From positions 62,001-126,000 of the forward strand of contig NZ_JAHDTF010000011.1 in NCBI RefSeq assembly GCF_018531465.1: a stretch of DNA of 64,000 nt, in the 5' to 3' direction. This document shows, piece after piece, positions 27,132 through 35,524 of this stretch (positions are counted from its first letter, which is position 1; every line of letters begins with the position of its first letter). Under the pieces are notes generated by a model. That model searched no databases. It was not told the DNA's origin and was given only the letters and a program-made list of their open reading frames with translations. The translations under genes were made by a program, and so were the position numbers. This DNA is from Sphaerisporangium fuscum (GTDB lineage: Bacteria; Actinomycetota; Actinomycetes; Streptosporangiales; Streptosporangiaceae).

Positions 27132-28496
27132 TCAGGACTCCAGGGCCTTCTCGCGGGCGACGCGTTCGGCGAAGTACCGGGCGGACCGCTTGGGCGTCCG
27201 TTTCTGGGTGTCGTAGTCGACCCGGACGATGCCGAAGCGGCGGTCGTAGCCGAAGGACCATTCGAAGTTGTCGAACAGCGACCAGGCGAAGTACCCCCGC
27301 AGGTTCACGCCCCGCTCGCGGGCCTCCAGGGCGGCGTCGATGTGGGTGCGCAGGTAGTTCTCCCGGTCGACGTCGTCGACGTAGCCGTTCTCGTCGGGCT
27401 CGTCGGCGTAGGCCGCGCCGTTCTCGGTGATGTACCAGGCCGGGCCCGGGTACTCCCGTTCCAGGCGCAGCAGCAGGTGCGTCAGCTCCTCGGGGGTGAC
27501 CTCCCAGTCCATGGCGGTGCGCTCCACGTCCCGGGCGATCGTCGCGGTCCCCGGCCACCGGTTCTGCCCGGCCGGCGCCGCCGCCACCACGCTGGAGGAG
27601 TAGTAGTTGACGCCGAGCACGTCCAGCGGCTGGGCGATGATCGCCAGGTCGCCGTCGCGGACCGGCAGCGGGCAGCCCAGCTCCTCCAGCTTCCCGGCGA
27701 TGTCGGCGGGGTACTCCCCGCGCAGCAGCGGGTCAAGGTAGAGCCGGTTGCTGAGCCCGTCCTCCCACAGCGCGGCGGCGAGGTCCTCCGGCGAGGCGGT
27801 CGCGGGGATCTTGGGGGAGAGGTTGAGGGTGATGCCGACCTCCAGGCCGTCGGCACGGCCGCCGGCGTGGGCCCCCTCCCGGATGGCCTGGGCGGCCAGG
27901 CCGTGCCCGAGCAGCAGGTGGTGCAGCGCGGCGAACCCGGCCCGGGCGTCCCGGCGTCCCGGCGCGTGCCGGCCGCTGACGTACCCGAGCATCGCCGAGC
28001 ACCACGGCTCGTTCAGGGTCGTCCACTGCCGGACGCGATCGCCGAGCGCGTCGTGGGCGATGGCCGCGTACTCCGCGAAGCGGTAGGCCGTGTCGCGGCC
28101 GGGCCATCCTCCGGCATCCTCGAGTGCCTGCGGCAGGTCCCAGTGGTACAGGGTGATCCACGGCAGGATGCCGCGCGCGAGCAGCTCGTCCACGAGGCGG
28201 TCGTAGAACGCGATGCCCTTGGGGTTGCCCGGCCCGGTGCCGTCCGGCTGCACGCGGGGCCACGCCAGCGAGAAGCGGTACACGTCGATGCCGAGCCCGG
28301 CCATGAGGGCGACGTCCTCGGGCATCCGGTGGTAGTGGTCGCACGCGATCTCGCCGGTCTCCCCGGCCACGACGGTGCCGGGGGTGGCGCAGAAGGTGTC
28401 CCAGATGGACGGCGTGCGGCCGTCCTCGTCGACGGCGCCCTCGATCTGGTAGGACGAGGTGGCCGTGCCCCACAGGAGCTTCGGCTTGCGTTCCAT
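27132..28496 (-). CDS. GH1 beta-glucosidase-like enzyme
   Basis: A 454-residue retaining beta-glycosidase with a TIM barrel and no signal peptide, so it acts in the cytoplasm. The start shows the GH1 signature 'LLWGTATSSYQIEGAVDEDGRTPSIWDTF'. The acid/base Glu is in 'WTTLNEPW' and the nucleophile Glu in 'YITENGAAY'. 'GYFAWSLFDNFEWSFGYDRRFG' closes the aglycone site. The ATG at 28496 is the first Met before the signature. The much longer open frame upstream overlaps the GH20 gene out of register and is not real. It lies between the GH20 and GH9 genes with about 50-base gaps. Cello- or amino-sugar disaccharides are possible substrates. Confidence 0.92.
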   Translation of the reverse strand: MERKPKLLWGTATSSYQIEGAVDEDGRTPSIWDTFCATPGTVVAGETGEIACDHYHRMPEDVALMAGLGIDVYRFSLAWPRVQPDGTGPGNPKGIAFYDRLVDELLARGILPWITLYHWDLPQALEDAGGWPGRDTAYRFAEYAAIAHDALGDRVRQWTTLNEPWCSAMLGYVSGRHAPGRRDARAGFAALHHLLLGHGLAAQAIREGAHAGGRADGLEVGITLNLSPKIPATASPEDLAAALWEDGLSNRLYLDPLLRGEYPADIAGKLEELGCPLPVRDGDLAIIAQPLDVLGVNYYSSSVVAAAPAGQNRWPGTATIARDVERTAMDWEVTPEELTHLLLRLEREYPGPAWYITENGAAYADEPDENGYVDDVDRENYLRTHIDAALEARERGVNLRGYFAWSLFDNFEWSFGYDRRFGIVRVDYDTQKRTPKRSARYFAERVAREKALES

Positions 28497-28552
28497 CGGT
28501 GCCTGCTTTCCGGATCGTCGGTCAGGGGAGGTCGGCCAGGGGAAGGGCCGGC

Positions 28553-30196
28553 TCACGGTTCGTGCGAGATCGACTCGACCCATTTCCTGGTCTCCTCGAT
28601 CCGCCCCGACTGCGCGCGCCGCCACACGCCGGTGCCCCCGGCCTGCCACGGGTGCGGGCCGTCGAGCGGACGGTACTCCACGCCGAGCGCGTCGAGCCGT
28701 TCCAGGTGCCCGGCGAGACGGGCCTCGAACTCGGGCAGGTCGAGGATCTCGCCGGACCACAGCACCTCGGCGAGCGCGCAGGCGCGGGGGAAGGCGAGGT
28801 AGTCCAGGTGCCGCTCGGCGGGGACCCACTCGGTCCAGATCTGGAACTGCCCGCCGAGGACCCGGGCGCGCCGTTCGGCGGGCCACTCGCCGGGGGCGGG
28901 GGAGAAGGCCGCGACGTCGCCCAGGGTGATCGGGCCGCCCTCGGAGCGGCGCTCCTGCGGCAGGCCGGACTGGTCGAAGTTGAAGTACGTCGGGAACAGC
29001 GGGGTCCGCACGACGTCGTGGGACGCGGCGGCGCGCTCGGCCACCCGGTGGCCGCGCCAGGCCATGACGATGGTGTCGTCGAGCACGCCGCCGGTGACGA
29101 AGGCCTCGTCCCAGACGACCATGCGCACGCCGAGCCCGGCCAGGAAGCCGCCGAGGGAGCGCAGGAAGTGCCCGTGCATCTGCTTGACGTCGGTGTAGCC
29201 GTGCTCGGCCATCTCGGCGGCGATGACCGGGTCGGACGCCCACCAGCTCATGTCGCACTCGTCGCCCCCGAGGTGCACGTAGGGCGCCCGGGTGGCGTCG
29301 AGGATCTCCTCCAGCACCTCCTGGAGGAAGGCCACCACCGGGCGGGTCGGGCTGATGGACGACCCGCCGGCCCAGACGGTGTCGAGGACGGCCTGGTCGC
29401 GTCCGGGTTCGCCCAGCTCGGGGTAGGCGGCGCGCAGGGCGGAGGTGTGCCCTGGGACGTCGATCTCCGGGACGATCTCGATGCCGCGCGACCGGGCGTA
29501 GGCGGCCATCTCCGCCAGGTCGTCCAGCGTGTAGTGGCCGCCGTGCGGGGTCCCGTCGGCCACGCCGTCGGGGCCGAGCCGGGTCGAGGGCCGCCAGCTC
29601 CCGACGCGGTGCAGGCGGGGGTGACGGCGGCTCTCCACGCGCCACCCCTGGTCGTCGGCCAGGTGCAGGTGCAGGCGGTTGAAGCGGTGCGCCGCCAGCA
29701 GGTCGATGTACCGCAGGACGGTGCGCTTGGGGAAGAAGTGCCGCGCGACGTCGAGCATCGCCCCCCGCCAGGCGTACGCCGGACGGTCGGCCACGATCCC
29801 GCACGGCACGCTCCAGCCGCCCTCCGGCGCCGCGCCGCGGCGCCAGGCGTTCGCGGGCAGGAGCTGCCGGAGCGTCGTCAGGGCGTTGACGACCCCTTCC
29901 ACCCCGCCCGCGCGGACGTCCAGACGTCCCTCGGAGATCTCCACCTCGTAACCGCCGGGCACGTGGTCGTCCCGGTCGCTCACGGTGAACCACGTGGTCT
30001 TAGTGGTATTACGCGGTCTGCCCTCCGTCGATGTCGGCGAGAAGGGGACGCCGAGGTCGGCGAGAAAGCTCTGCGCGATCGCTTGCGTCCGGCCGGAACC
30101 GTTGACCTTGAGAATCGTTCCCGCAGTTAAACGGCATGCTCCCGGACGTGGTGAGGCCTTCGACGGTCGAGGGAGGAGGGAGGAGTAGGCGTCCAA
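28553..30196 (-). CDS. GH20 beta-N-acetylhexosaminidase
   Basis: Removes non-reducing GlcNAc or GalNAc by substrate-assisted catalysis. The catalytic pair is visible in 'APYVHLGGDECDMSWW' (Asp-Glu of the HxGGDE motif). 'MLDVARHFFPKRTVLRYIDLLAAHRFNRLHLHLADDQGWRVE' is the GH20 barrel entrance, and 'LLPRPSKASPRPGACRLTAGTILKV' starts the N-terminal GH20b domain. The start is uncertain: the frame is open to an ATG at 30388, but that would cover the divergent promoter. A TTG at 30196 preceded by GGGA gives the expected N-terminus and about 547 residues. No signal peptide is seen. It heads the operon GH20-GH1-GH9-GNAT. Confidence 0.9.
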   Translation of the reverse strand: MDAYSSLLPRPSKASPRPGACRLTAGTILKVNGSGRTQAIAQSFLADLGVPFSPTSTEGRPRNTTKTTWFTVSDRDDHVPGGYEVEISEGRLDVRAGGVEGVVNALTTLRQLLPANAWRRGAAPEGGWSVPCGIVADRPAYAWRGAMLDVARHFFPKRTVLRYIDLLAAHRFNRLHLHLADDQGWRVESRRHPRLHRVGSWRPSTRLGPDGVADGTPHGGHYTLDDLAEMAAYARSRGIEIVPEIDVPGHTSALRAAYPELGEPGRDQAVLDTVWAGGSSISPTRPVVAFLQEVLEEILDATRAPYVHLGGDECDMSWWASDPVIAAEMAEHGYTDVKQMHGHFLRSLGGFLAGLGVRMVVWDEAFVTGGVLDDTIVMAWRGHRVAERAAASHDVVRTPLFPTYFNFDQSGLPQERRSEGGPITLGDVAAFSPAPGEWPAERRARVLGGQFQIWTEWVPAERHLDYLAFPRACALAEVLWSGEILDLPEFEARLAGHLERLDALGVEYRPLDGPHPWQAGGTGVWRRAQSGRIEETRKWVESISHEP

Positions 30197-30272
30197 AGTA
30201 CGTCCCGAGGTGTCGATCCGAGTGGCGCGGTGCGGGGGAGATCGCGCCGTCCGACGTCGGCGAAGGTACTCG

Positions 30273-30311
30273 TTGTATTTAGTTGGTGCAAGTGGTACGG
30301 TCCCGGTACTT
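30273..30311 (+). promoter_or_regulatory. Candidate promoter and operator for the amino-sugar ABC operon
   Basis: In the divergent gap between the GH20 and permease genes, TTGTAT (30273-30278) and TACGGT (30296-30301) are spaced by 17 bases, matching a housekeeping promoter facing the permease. The -10 lies within GGTACGGTCCCGGTAC (30295-30309 region), two GGTAC blocks with dyad character, so a repressor there would block transcription. CACCAACTA on the minus strand (30281-30289) recurs as CACCAACTA at 37382-37390 before the SIS gene, hinting at common control. Confidence 0.4.
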
Positions 30312-30377
30312 CGCTGGTATCCGCCTGAACACCACTGGTCGTCGGCGGTCGAGCGAGACTGGATGAAGAAGGTGGGC

Positions 30378-31364
30378 ATGGCGGTCAATCAAGCATCGCT
30401 CCGGGTCACATCGCCTCCCGAAGGAAAACCCCCGGCTCCGCGCCGCGCGTCAGGCGAGATCCCGTTTCTCACGAAGTTATGGCGTGATTCGCCGCTGCTG
30501 GTCATGGTGGCGCCGGCGATGGTGGTCCTGCTGCTGTTCACGTACATCCCGCTTCTCGGAAGCGTGATCGCGTGGATGGACTACGTGCCGTTCCTCGGTT
30601 TCACCGGCTCGGAATGGGTGGGCTGGGACAACTTCACCGCGCTGTTCCAGGACCCGGCCTTCTGGGGCGCGGTGTGGAACACCCTGCAGATAACCTTCCT
30701 GCAGCTGCTGCTGTTCTTCCCGGTGCCGATCCTGCTCGCGGTCCTGCTGAACACCGTGGCGGTGCCGTTCGCCAGGAGATTCGTGCAGTCGGTCATCTAC
30801 CTGCCGCACTTCCTCTCCTGGGTCGTCATCATCGCGCTGTTCCAGCAGATCGCGGGCGGGGCCGGCGTCGTCAACAGGTTCCTCATCACGCACGGCGCGA
30901 GTCCGGTCGACATCATGACCGACCCGCACCTCTTCAAGCTGCTGCTCACCACGCAGGCGATCTGGAAGGACGCCGGGTGGGGGACGATCATCTTCCTCGC
31001 CGCGATCGCCGCGATCGACCAGGGCCTGTACGAGTCGGCCGTCATCGACGGCGCCGGGGCCTGGAGCCGGTTCTGGCACGTCACCCTGCCGGGAATGCGG
31101 CCGATCATCGTCCTGATGCTGATCCTGCGCCTCGGCGACTCGCTGACCGTGGGCTTCGAGCAGATCCTGCTGCAACGGGACGCCGTCGGGCCGGGCGCCT
31201 CGGAGGTCCTCGACACCTTCGTCTACTTCAACGGCGTGGTCGACGGCAGCTGGGGGTCGGCCACGGCGGCCGGCCTGCTCAAGGGCGTCGTCAGCCTCTT
31301 CCTGGTCCTCGCGGCGAACAAGCTCGCCCACAAGCTCGGTGAGGAAGGTGTGTACCGGCGATGA
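30378..31364 (+). CDS. Sugar ABC transporter permease, LplB type
   Basis: A 328-residue integral membrane protein with about six helices. The cytoplasmic coupling loop is 'YESAVIDGAGAWSRFWHVTLPGMRPIIVLMLI', the EAA motif of binding-protein-dependent importers. The segment 'MVAPAMVVLLLFTYIPLLGSVIAWMDYVPFLGFTGSEWVGWDNFTALF' matches the LplB/YtcP branch used for oligosaccharides. The ATG at 30378 has AGAAGGTGG at a suitable distance. An ATG at 30363 does not. Its stop overlaps the second permease (ATGA). First gene of the transport operon. Confidence 0.92.
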   Translation: MAVNQASLRVTSPPEGKPPAPRRASGEIPFLTKLWRDSPLLVMVAPAMVVLLLFTYIPLLGSVIAWMDYVPFLGFTGSEWVGWDNFTALFQDPAFWGAVWNTLQITFLQLLLFFPVPILLAVLLNTVAVPFARRFVQSVIYLPHFLSWVVIIALFQQIAGGAGVVNRFLITHGASPVDIMTDPHLFKLLLTTQAIWKDAGWGTIIFLAAIAAIDQGLYESAVIDGAGAWSRFWHVTLPGMRPIIVLMLILRLGDSLTVGFEQILLQRDAVGPGASEVLDTFVYFNGVVDGSWGSATAAGLLKGVVSLFLVLAANKLAHKLGEEGVYRR

Positions 31365-32254
31365 GCGTCACCGACCGTCCCGTGTGGCTCGGCAGGCCCA
31401 AGCCCGTCGCCGTCGCCCTCAAGGCCCTCGCGCTGCTCCTGATCAGCGGCGTGGTGGTCTTCCCGTTCCTCGTCGTGGTCTCCACCAGCCTGGCGACCAA
31501 GGCGCAGATCGACGCCAACGGCGGCTACGTCCTGTGGCCCACGAGCATCTCCTTCGACGCCTACCGGCAGATATTCGACGGAACCCAGGTGTCGCGGTCC
31601 GTCGTCATCAGCGTCGGGATCACCGTGGCCGGAACGGCCTTCAGCCTGTTCTGCACGGTGCTCGCCGCCTACGGGCTCAGCCGGCGCGGCTCGCTTTTCC
31701 AGCGCGGCCTGCTGACGTTCGTGCTGCTCACCCTGCTCTTCGGGCCCGGGATGATCCCCGTCTACCTGATGGTCAAGCAGCTCGGCATGCTGAACACCTA
31801 CTGGGCGCTGATCATCCCCGGGGCGGTGAGCGCCTTCAACATCGTCATCATCCGGGGCTTCATCCAGGGCATCCCGCAGGAGCTCTTCGACGCCGCCCGC
31901 ATGGACGGCGCGGGGGAGTGGCGGATCCTGTGGTCCATCGTGCTGCCGCTGTCCAAAGCCGTCATCGCCGTCGTCGGGCTCTTCCTCGCGGTCGGCTACT
32001 GGAACAACTACTTCGGCCCCCTGCTCTACCTGAACGACAGCCAGATGTGGCCGCTGCAGCTGGTCATGCGCTCGTTCGTCCTGGAGAACACCATCACCAC
32101 GACCGCGACCCAGCTCCCGGGTCACGTCACACCCCCCGCGCAGTCGATCCAGATGGCCCTCGTGGTGATCGCCACGGTCCCGATCCTGTGCGTCTACCCG
32201 TTCCTCACCAAGCACATGTCCAAAGGCATGCTCACCGGCGCGATCAAGGGCTAG
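31361..32254 (+). CDS. Sugar ABC transporter permease, LplC type
   Basis: A 297-residue second permease with six hydrophobic helices and the coupling motif 'LFDAARMDGAGEWRILWSIVLPLSKAVIAVV'. 'MIPVYLMVKQLGMLNTYWALIIPGAVSAFNIVIIRGFIQ' and the C-terminal 'TKHMSKGMLTGAIKG' are typical of the LplC/YtcP family. It overlaps the first permease by four bases and is followed after 27 bases by the binding protein. No ATPase gene is present in the cluster. Confidence 0.93.
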   Translation: MSVTDRPVWLGRPKPVAVALKALALLLISGVVVFPFLVVVSTSLATKAQIDANGGYVLWPTSISFDAYRQIFDGTQVSRSVVISVGITVAGTAFSLFCTVLAAYGLSRRGSLFQRGLLTFVLLTLLFGPGMIPVYLMVKQLGMLNTYWALIIPGAVSAFNIVIIRGFIQGIPQELFDAARMDGAGEWRILWSIVLPLSKAVIAVVGLFLAVGYWNNYFGPLLYLNDSQMWPLQLVMRSFVLENTITTTATQLPGHVTPPAQSIQMALVVIATVPILCVYPFLTKHMSKGMLTGAIKG

Positions 32255-32281
32255 CCCCCGCCGCGCAAGAAGGAATCGCAC

Positions 32282-33949
32282 ATGACCATCGACAACGGAC
32301 CCGCTTCCCCGCTCAGCCGCCGCACCCTGCTCAGGGGCGCCGGACTCGGCGCCGCCCTGGCCGCCTTCGGAGTCCCCCTCGCCGCGTGCGGCGGCTCCGG
32401 GCCGGGGGCGGGAGGCGGCGCGGCGGCGCCCGCCGCCGGCAAATCGGTGCCCATGCCCACCTACGTTCCGCCGGTCAAGCCGAAGCCGACCCTGGAGGGC
32501 AACGCGCAGGGGCTCATGGACGTCTACGACTCCTTCCCGCTGAACGGGCCGAAGACGGTGAACGGCCCGGTCGGGGACGGAGGGGAGTTCGACTTCCTCG
32601 TCATGACCTTCGGGCAGCCGGCGCCCCCTGTGGAGAAGAACGTCTACTGGCAGCTGCTGAACAAGGAGCTGAACGTCCAGGTCAAGCCGGTCCAGGTGCC
32701 GTTCGCCGACTTCGCGCAGAAGTTCCCCGCGATGGTCGCCGGCGACGACCTCCCGGAGGTCGTCTCCATCCCGCTCTACATGAACGTCGCCCGGCTCCCG
32801 CAGCTGGCCGAGACGCAGTTCACCGACCTGAGCGAGTACCTGTCCGGTGACGCGGTGAAGAAGTACCCCAACCTGGCGGGCATCCAGGAGGCGGGCTGGC
32901 TCAACGGCTACCTCAACGGCCGCATCTACGGCGTGCCGAAGTCCGACCCCGTCTACAGCGTGCAGATCTACACCAAGACCGACGTCATCCAGGCGGCCGG
33001 CGCCAACGCGCAGCCGAAGAACCTCGCCGAGTTCAGGGACCTCGCCAAGGCGGTGACCGACCCCAAGGCCGGCGTCTACGCCTTCGGCGGCAGCATCTCC
33101 GAATTCCTGCAGATGGCGTTCGGCGTCCCCAACAAGTGGACCCGCAACGCCGACGGCTCCTTCACCTCCGCCTACGAGCACCCCGGCTTCGTCCCCGCCA
33201 TCCAGGAGATGGCCGGGATGTACAAGAGCGGCTACTTCCACCCGGCCACCGTCACGATGGACGCCAACGCGGGCAAGGTGCAGCGCGACGCGCTGTTCAG
33301 GTCCGGCAAGATCGCGATGATGATGGACGGCACCCGCTCGGTCGGGATCGTCGCCGACGACAAGGACGTCGTCTTCGGGATGATGGTCCCGTTCGAGAAG
33401 GACGGCGGCAAGGCGATCTACTGGACCGGCGGCGGCGCGTACGCCATGACGATGCTGAAGAAGACGAGCGACAAGAACAAGGTCGACCGCTTCCTGCGCG
33501 TCCTCGACTACATCGCGGCCCCCTTCGGCTCCCGTGAGTCCTTCGTCATGAACTACGGTGTCGAGGGCGAGGACTACACCGTCAAGGACGGCGTCGCCGT
33601 GCTGACCTCGCGCGGGCAGCGCGAGCAGGATCTCGGCCTGGCCTACATCGCCGGCGGCCCGCAGGTCCTGTGCAACCCGCAGGGCGCGCCCGGCGTCGAC
33701 AAGGCGAACTACGAGTGGCAGAAGCAGGTCGTGCCGATGCTGCTGCCCAACCCCGCCGCCCACCTGTACTCCCAGACGCAGAACTCCAAGGGCTCCGCGC
33801 TGGAGAAGCAGATGCAGGACGCGATCACCTCGGTGTTCCTGGGGCGCGAGCAGCCGTCCAGCCTGGCCTCCGCGGTGCAGAAGTGGAAGGCGGGCGGCGG
33901 CGACCGCATGGCCGAGGAGTTTGCGGAGGCGGCCGCCAAGGCTGGCTGA
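32282..33949 (+). CDS. Sugar-binding lipoprotein, LipO/LplA type, Tat exported
   Basis: A 555-residue extracellular solute-binding protein delivering sugar to the two permeases. The N-terminus has a twin-arginine motif ('LSRRTLLRGAG', Arg13-Arg14) and a lipobox 'PLAAC' with Cys36, so it is folded before export and then lipidated. After a Gly/Ala linker, the mature part shows 'DFLVMTFGQPAPPVEKNVYWQLLNKELNVQVKPVQV', typical of the large binding proteins paired with LplB/LplC permeases. The ATG has AAGGA upstream. The ligand is probably an oligosaccharide with amino-sugar units, judged from neighbours. Confidence 0.92.
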   Translation: MTIDNGPASPLSRRTLLRGAGLGAALAAFGVPLAACGGSGPGAGGGAAAPAAGKSVPMPTYVPPVKPKPTLEGNAQGLMDVYDSFPLNGPKTVNGPVGDGGEFDFLVMTFGQPAPPVEKNVYWQLLNKELNVQVKPVQVPFADFAQKFPAMVAGDDLPEVVSIPLYMNVARLPQLAETQFTDLSEYLSGDAVKKYPNLAGIQEAGWLNGYLNGRIYGVPKSDPVYSVQIYTKTDVIQAAGANAQPKNLAEFRDLAKAVTDPKAGVYAFGGSISEFLQMAFGVPNKWTRNADGSFTSAYEHPGFVPAIQEMAGMYKSGYFHPATVTMDANAGKVQRDALFRSGKIAMMMDGTRSVGIVADDKDVVFGMMVPFEKDGGKAIYWTGGGAYAMTMLKKTSDKNKVDRFLRVLDYIAAPFGSRESFVMNYGVEGEDYTVKDGVAVLTSRGQREQDLGLAYIAGGPQVLCNPQGAPGVDKANYEWQKQVVPMLLPNPAAHLYSQTQNSKGSALEKQMQDAITSVFLGREQPSSLASAVQKWKAGGGDRMAEEFAEAAAKAG

Positions 33950-33983
33950 CCAGGTGCGACGACAAGGAACTCGGGGGTAGGCC

Positions 33984-34721
33984 ATGAAGTTGAGGAGTTC
34001 ACCGGCGGCCATGGTGGTCGTCGACGGAACCGACATCCACCACGACCTGATCGGCGCCGCGCTGGCGCTGCAGGAGATGGTCGTCGAGGCCGGCATCCCG
34101 GCGGCGCGGGCCGTGGGGACGGACCGCTTCGCCGACCCCATGCCGGCGACCGCCGAGGCGGACGTCTACGTCCTCTACCGCTCCGGCGTCAGGTTCGACC
34201 CGCTCCAGCAGAAGGCCCTGTCCGATCTGGTGGCGGGCGGCAAGGGGCTGGTGGCGCTGCACGCGAGCAACCTCTTCGGGTTCGGGAAGGGCGGCATCGA
34301 GGCCGACCGGGAGGCGTTCGCGCTGGTCGGCTCCCGCTTCCTCTCCCACGGCGACGACGGCCTGTCCGAGGGGCGCCTGGAGGTGAAGGTGCGGGAAGGG
34401 CATCCGGTGACCCGGTACCTGGACGACTTCGGGATCGACGACGAGTTCTACGTCCTGGAGTACGCCGGGGACGTCGAGGTCCTCGCCGAGCGGCAGGCGG
34501 GCGCCGGCACCGAGCCGGTCGCGTACGCGCGCCGGCACGGCGCCGGGCGCGTGTGCTACATCGCGCTCGGGCACGACGCCAGGGCCTGGGGCAACCCCGG
34601 CTTCCGCCAGCTGGTACGGCAGGCGACGCTCTGGGCCGCGGGCGTCCCGGACGAGGAGATCGCGTCGTGGTCGACGCGCTGGCCGCTCGGCAACGGGCGG
34701 ACGATCGGAGGCGGGGCGTGA
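33984..34721 (+). CDS. ThuA-like protein (class I glutamine amidotransferase fold)
   Basis: A 245-residue protein resembling ThuA of trehalose/keto-sugar utilisation. 'ALQEMVVEAGIPAARAVGTDRFADP', 'EADVYVLYRSGVRFDPLQQKALSDLVAGGKGLVALHASNLFGFGKG', 'GSRFLSHGDD', 'HPVTRYLDDFGIDDEFYVLEY' and 'VCYIALGHDARAWGNPGFRQLVRQATLWAAG' are the typical ThuA blocks. It has the amidotransferase-like fold but no obvious nucleophile Cys in the expected elbow. The exact reaction of ThuA proteins is not firmly settled. Its stop overlaps the next gene's GTG, so it works with the TIM-barrel protein. Confidence 0.85.
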   Translation: MKLRSSPAAMVVVDGTDIHHDLIGAALALQEMVVEAGIPAARAVGTDRFADPMPATAEADVYVLYRSGVRFDPLQQKALSDLVAGGKGLVALHASNLFGFGKGGIEADREAFALVGSRFLSHGDDGLSEGRLEVKVREGHPVTRYLDDFGIDDEFYVLEYAGDVEVLAERQAGAGTEPVAYARRHGAGRVCYIALGHDARAWGNPGFRQLVRQATLWAAGVPDEEIASWSTRWPLGNGRTIGGGA

Positions 34722-35524
34722 ACCGCGAGGAGACCGGCGGGCCCCCGCCGATCGCCGCGCAGCTGTGGTCCCTGCACGAGGAGGCGTCCCGTGACCTGCT
34801 CGGGGTGCTGCGGCGCGTCGCCGCGATCGGGTACGCCGCCGTCGAGCCCATCAGCCTGTACGGCCATCCGCCGGCCGTCGTGCGGCGGGTGGCCGACGAG
34901 CTCGGCCTCGGCATCTGCAGCGCCCACGCCCCCTTCCCCTCAGGAGACGGGGCCGCGGCGATCCTCGACGAGTACGGGGAACTCGGCGTCTCGACGCTGG
35001 TCTGGAGCCTGGAGCCGGAGGAGTTCACCACCCTCGACGGGATCCTCGAGGGGGCGGATCGGGTCAACCGGGGGGCGGCGAACGCCGCCGGGCGGGGCAT
35101 GCGGATCGCCTACCACAACCACTTCGCCGAGTTCGAGAACGTCTTCGGCGGCGAGCGGGCCTACGACATCCTGCTGCGCGAGCTCGACCCCGCGGTCGTC
35201 CTCGAACTCGACGTCTACTGGGCCCGCACGGCGGGACTCGAACCGGCGCCGCTGGCGGCCTCCCTCGGCGACCGCCTCGAATTCGTCCACCTCAAGGACG
35301 GGCCGGCCCGCGGCATGGACGACTTCATGCTGCCCTTCGGCGAGGGGGGAGTGGTCGACGTCGACGGGGCCGCCCGCGCCAACCCGGCCGTCCGGTGGAA
35401 CATCGTCGAGGCCGACCGTGCCCGTCAGGACATGTACGAGCTGCTGCGCCGCTGCTACGACCACCTGGTCGGACGCGGGCTCGCGACGGGAAGGCGCCCG
35501 GTCGAGAGCCAGGAGCCGCTATGA
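34718..35524 (+). CDS. Sugar isomerase/epimerase-like TIM-barrel protein
   Basis: A 268-residue member of the xylose-isomerase-like (AP endonuclease 2) barrel family. Metal-ligand regions are 'SLEPEEFTTLDG', 'MRIAYHNHFAEFENVF', 'VVLELDVYWARTAG' and 'LEFVHLKDGPARG', the usual Glu/His/Asp set for a divalent metal. The GTG start overlaps the ThuA-like stop (GTGA), and the end overlaps the epimerase by four bases. Enzymes of this family act as isomerases, epimerases, dehydratases or keto-glycoside-cleaving enzymes. The substrate cannot be read from sequence. Confidence 0.87.
   Translation: MNREETGGPPPIAAQLWSLHEEASRDLLGVLRRVAAIGYAAVEPISLYGHPPAVVRRVADELGLGICSAHAPFPSGDGAAAILDEYGELGVSTLVWSLEPEEFTTLDGILEGADRVNRGAANAAGRGMRIAYHNHFAEFENVFGGERAYDILLRELDPAVVLELDVYWARTAGLEPAPLAASLGDRLEFVHLKDGPARGMDDFMLPFGEGGVVDVDGAARANPAVRWNIVEADRARQDMYELLRRCYDHLVGRGLATGRRPVESQEPL

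Noticed and set aside
28497..29993. N-terminal half of a 953-residue frame ending in the GH1 gene
   Set aside because: It is antisense-register sequence inside the GH20 gene. GH1 begins at its own ATG 28496 with the normal N-terminal signature.
29994..30006. GTGGTCTTAGTGG as an additional copy of the GTGGTCTG regulatory element
   Set aside because: It lies within the GH20 coding sequence and matches only partly, so chance similarity is likely.
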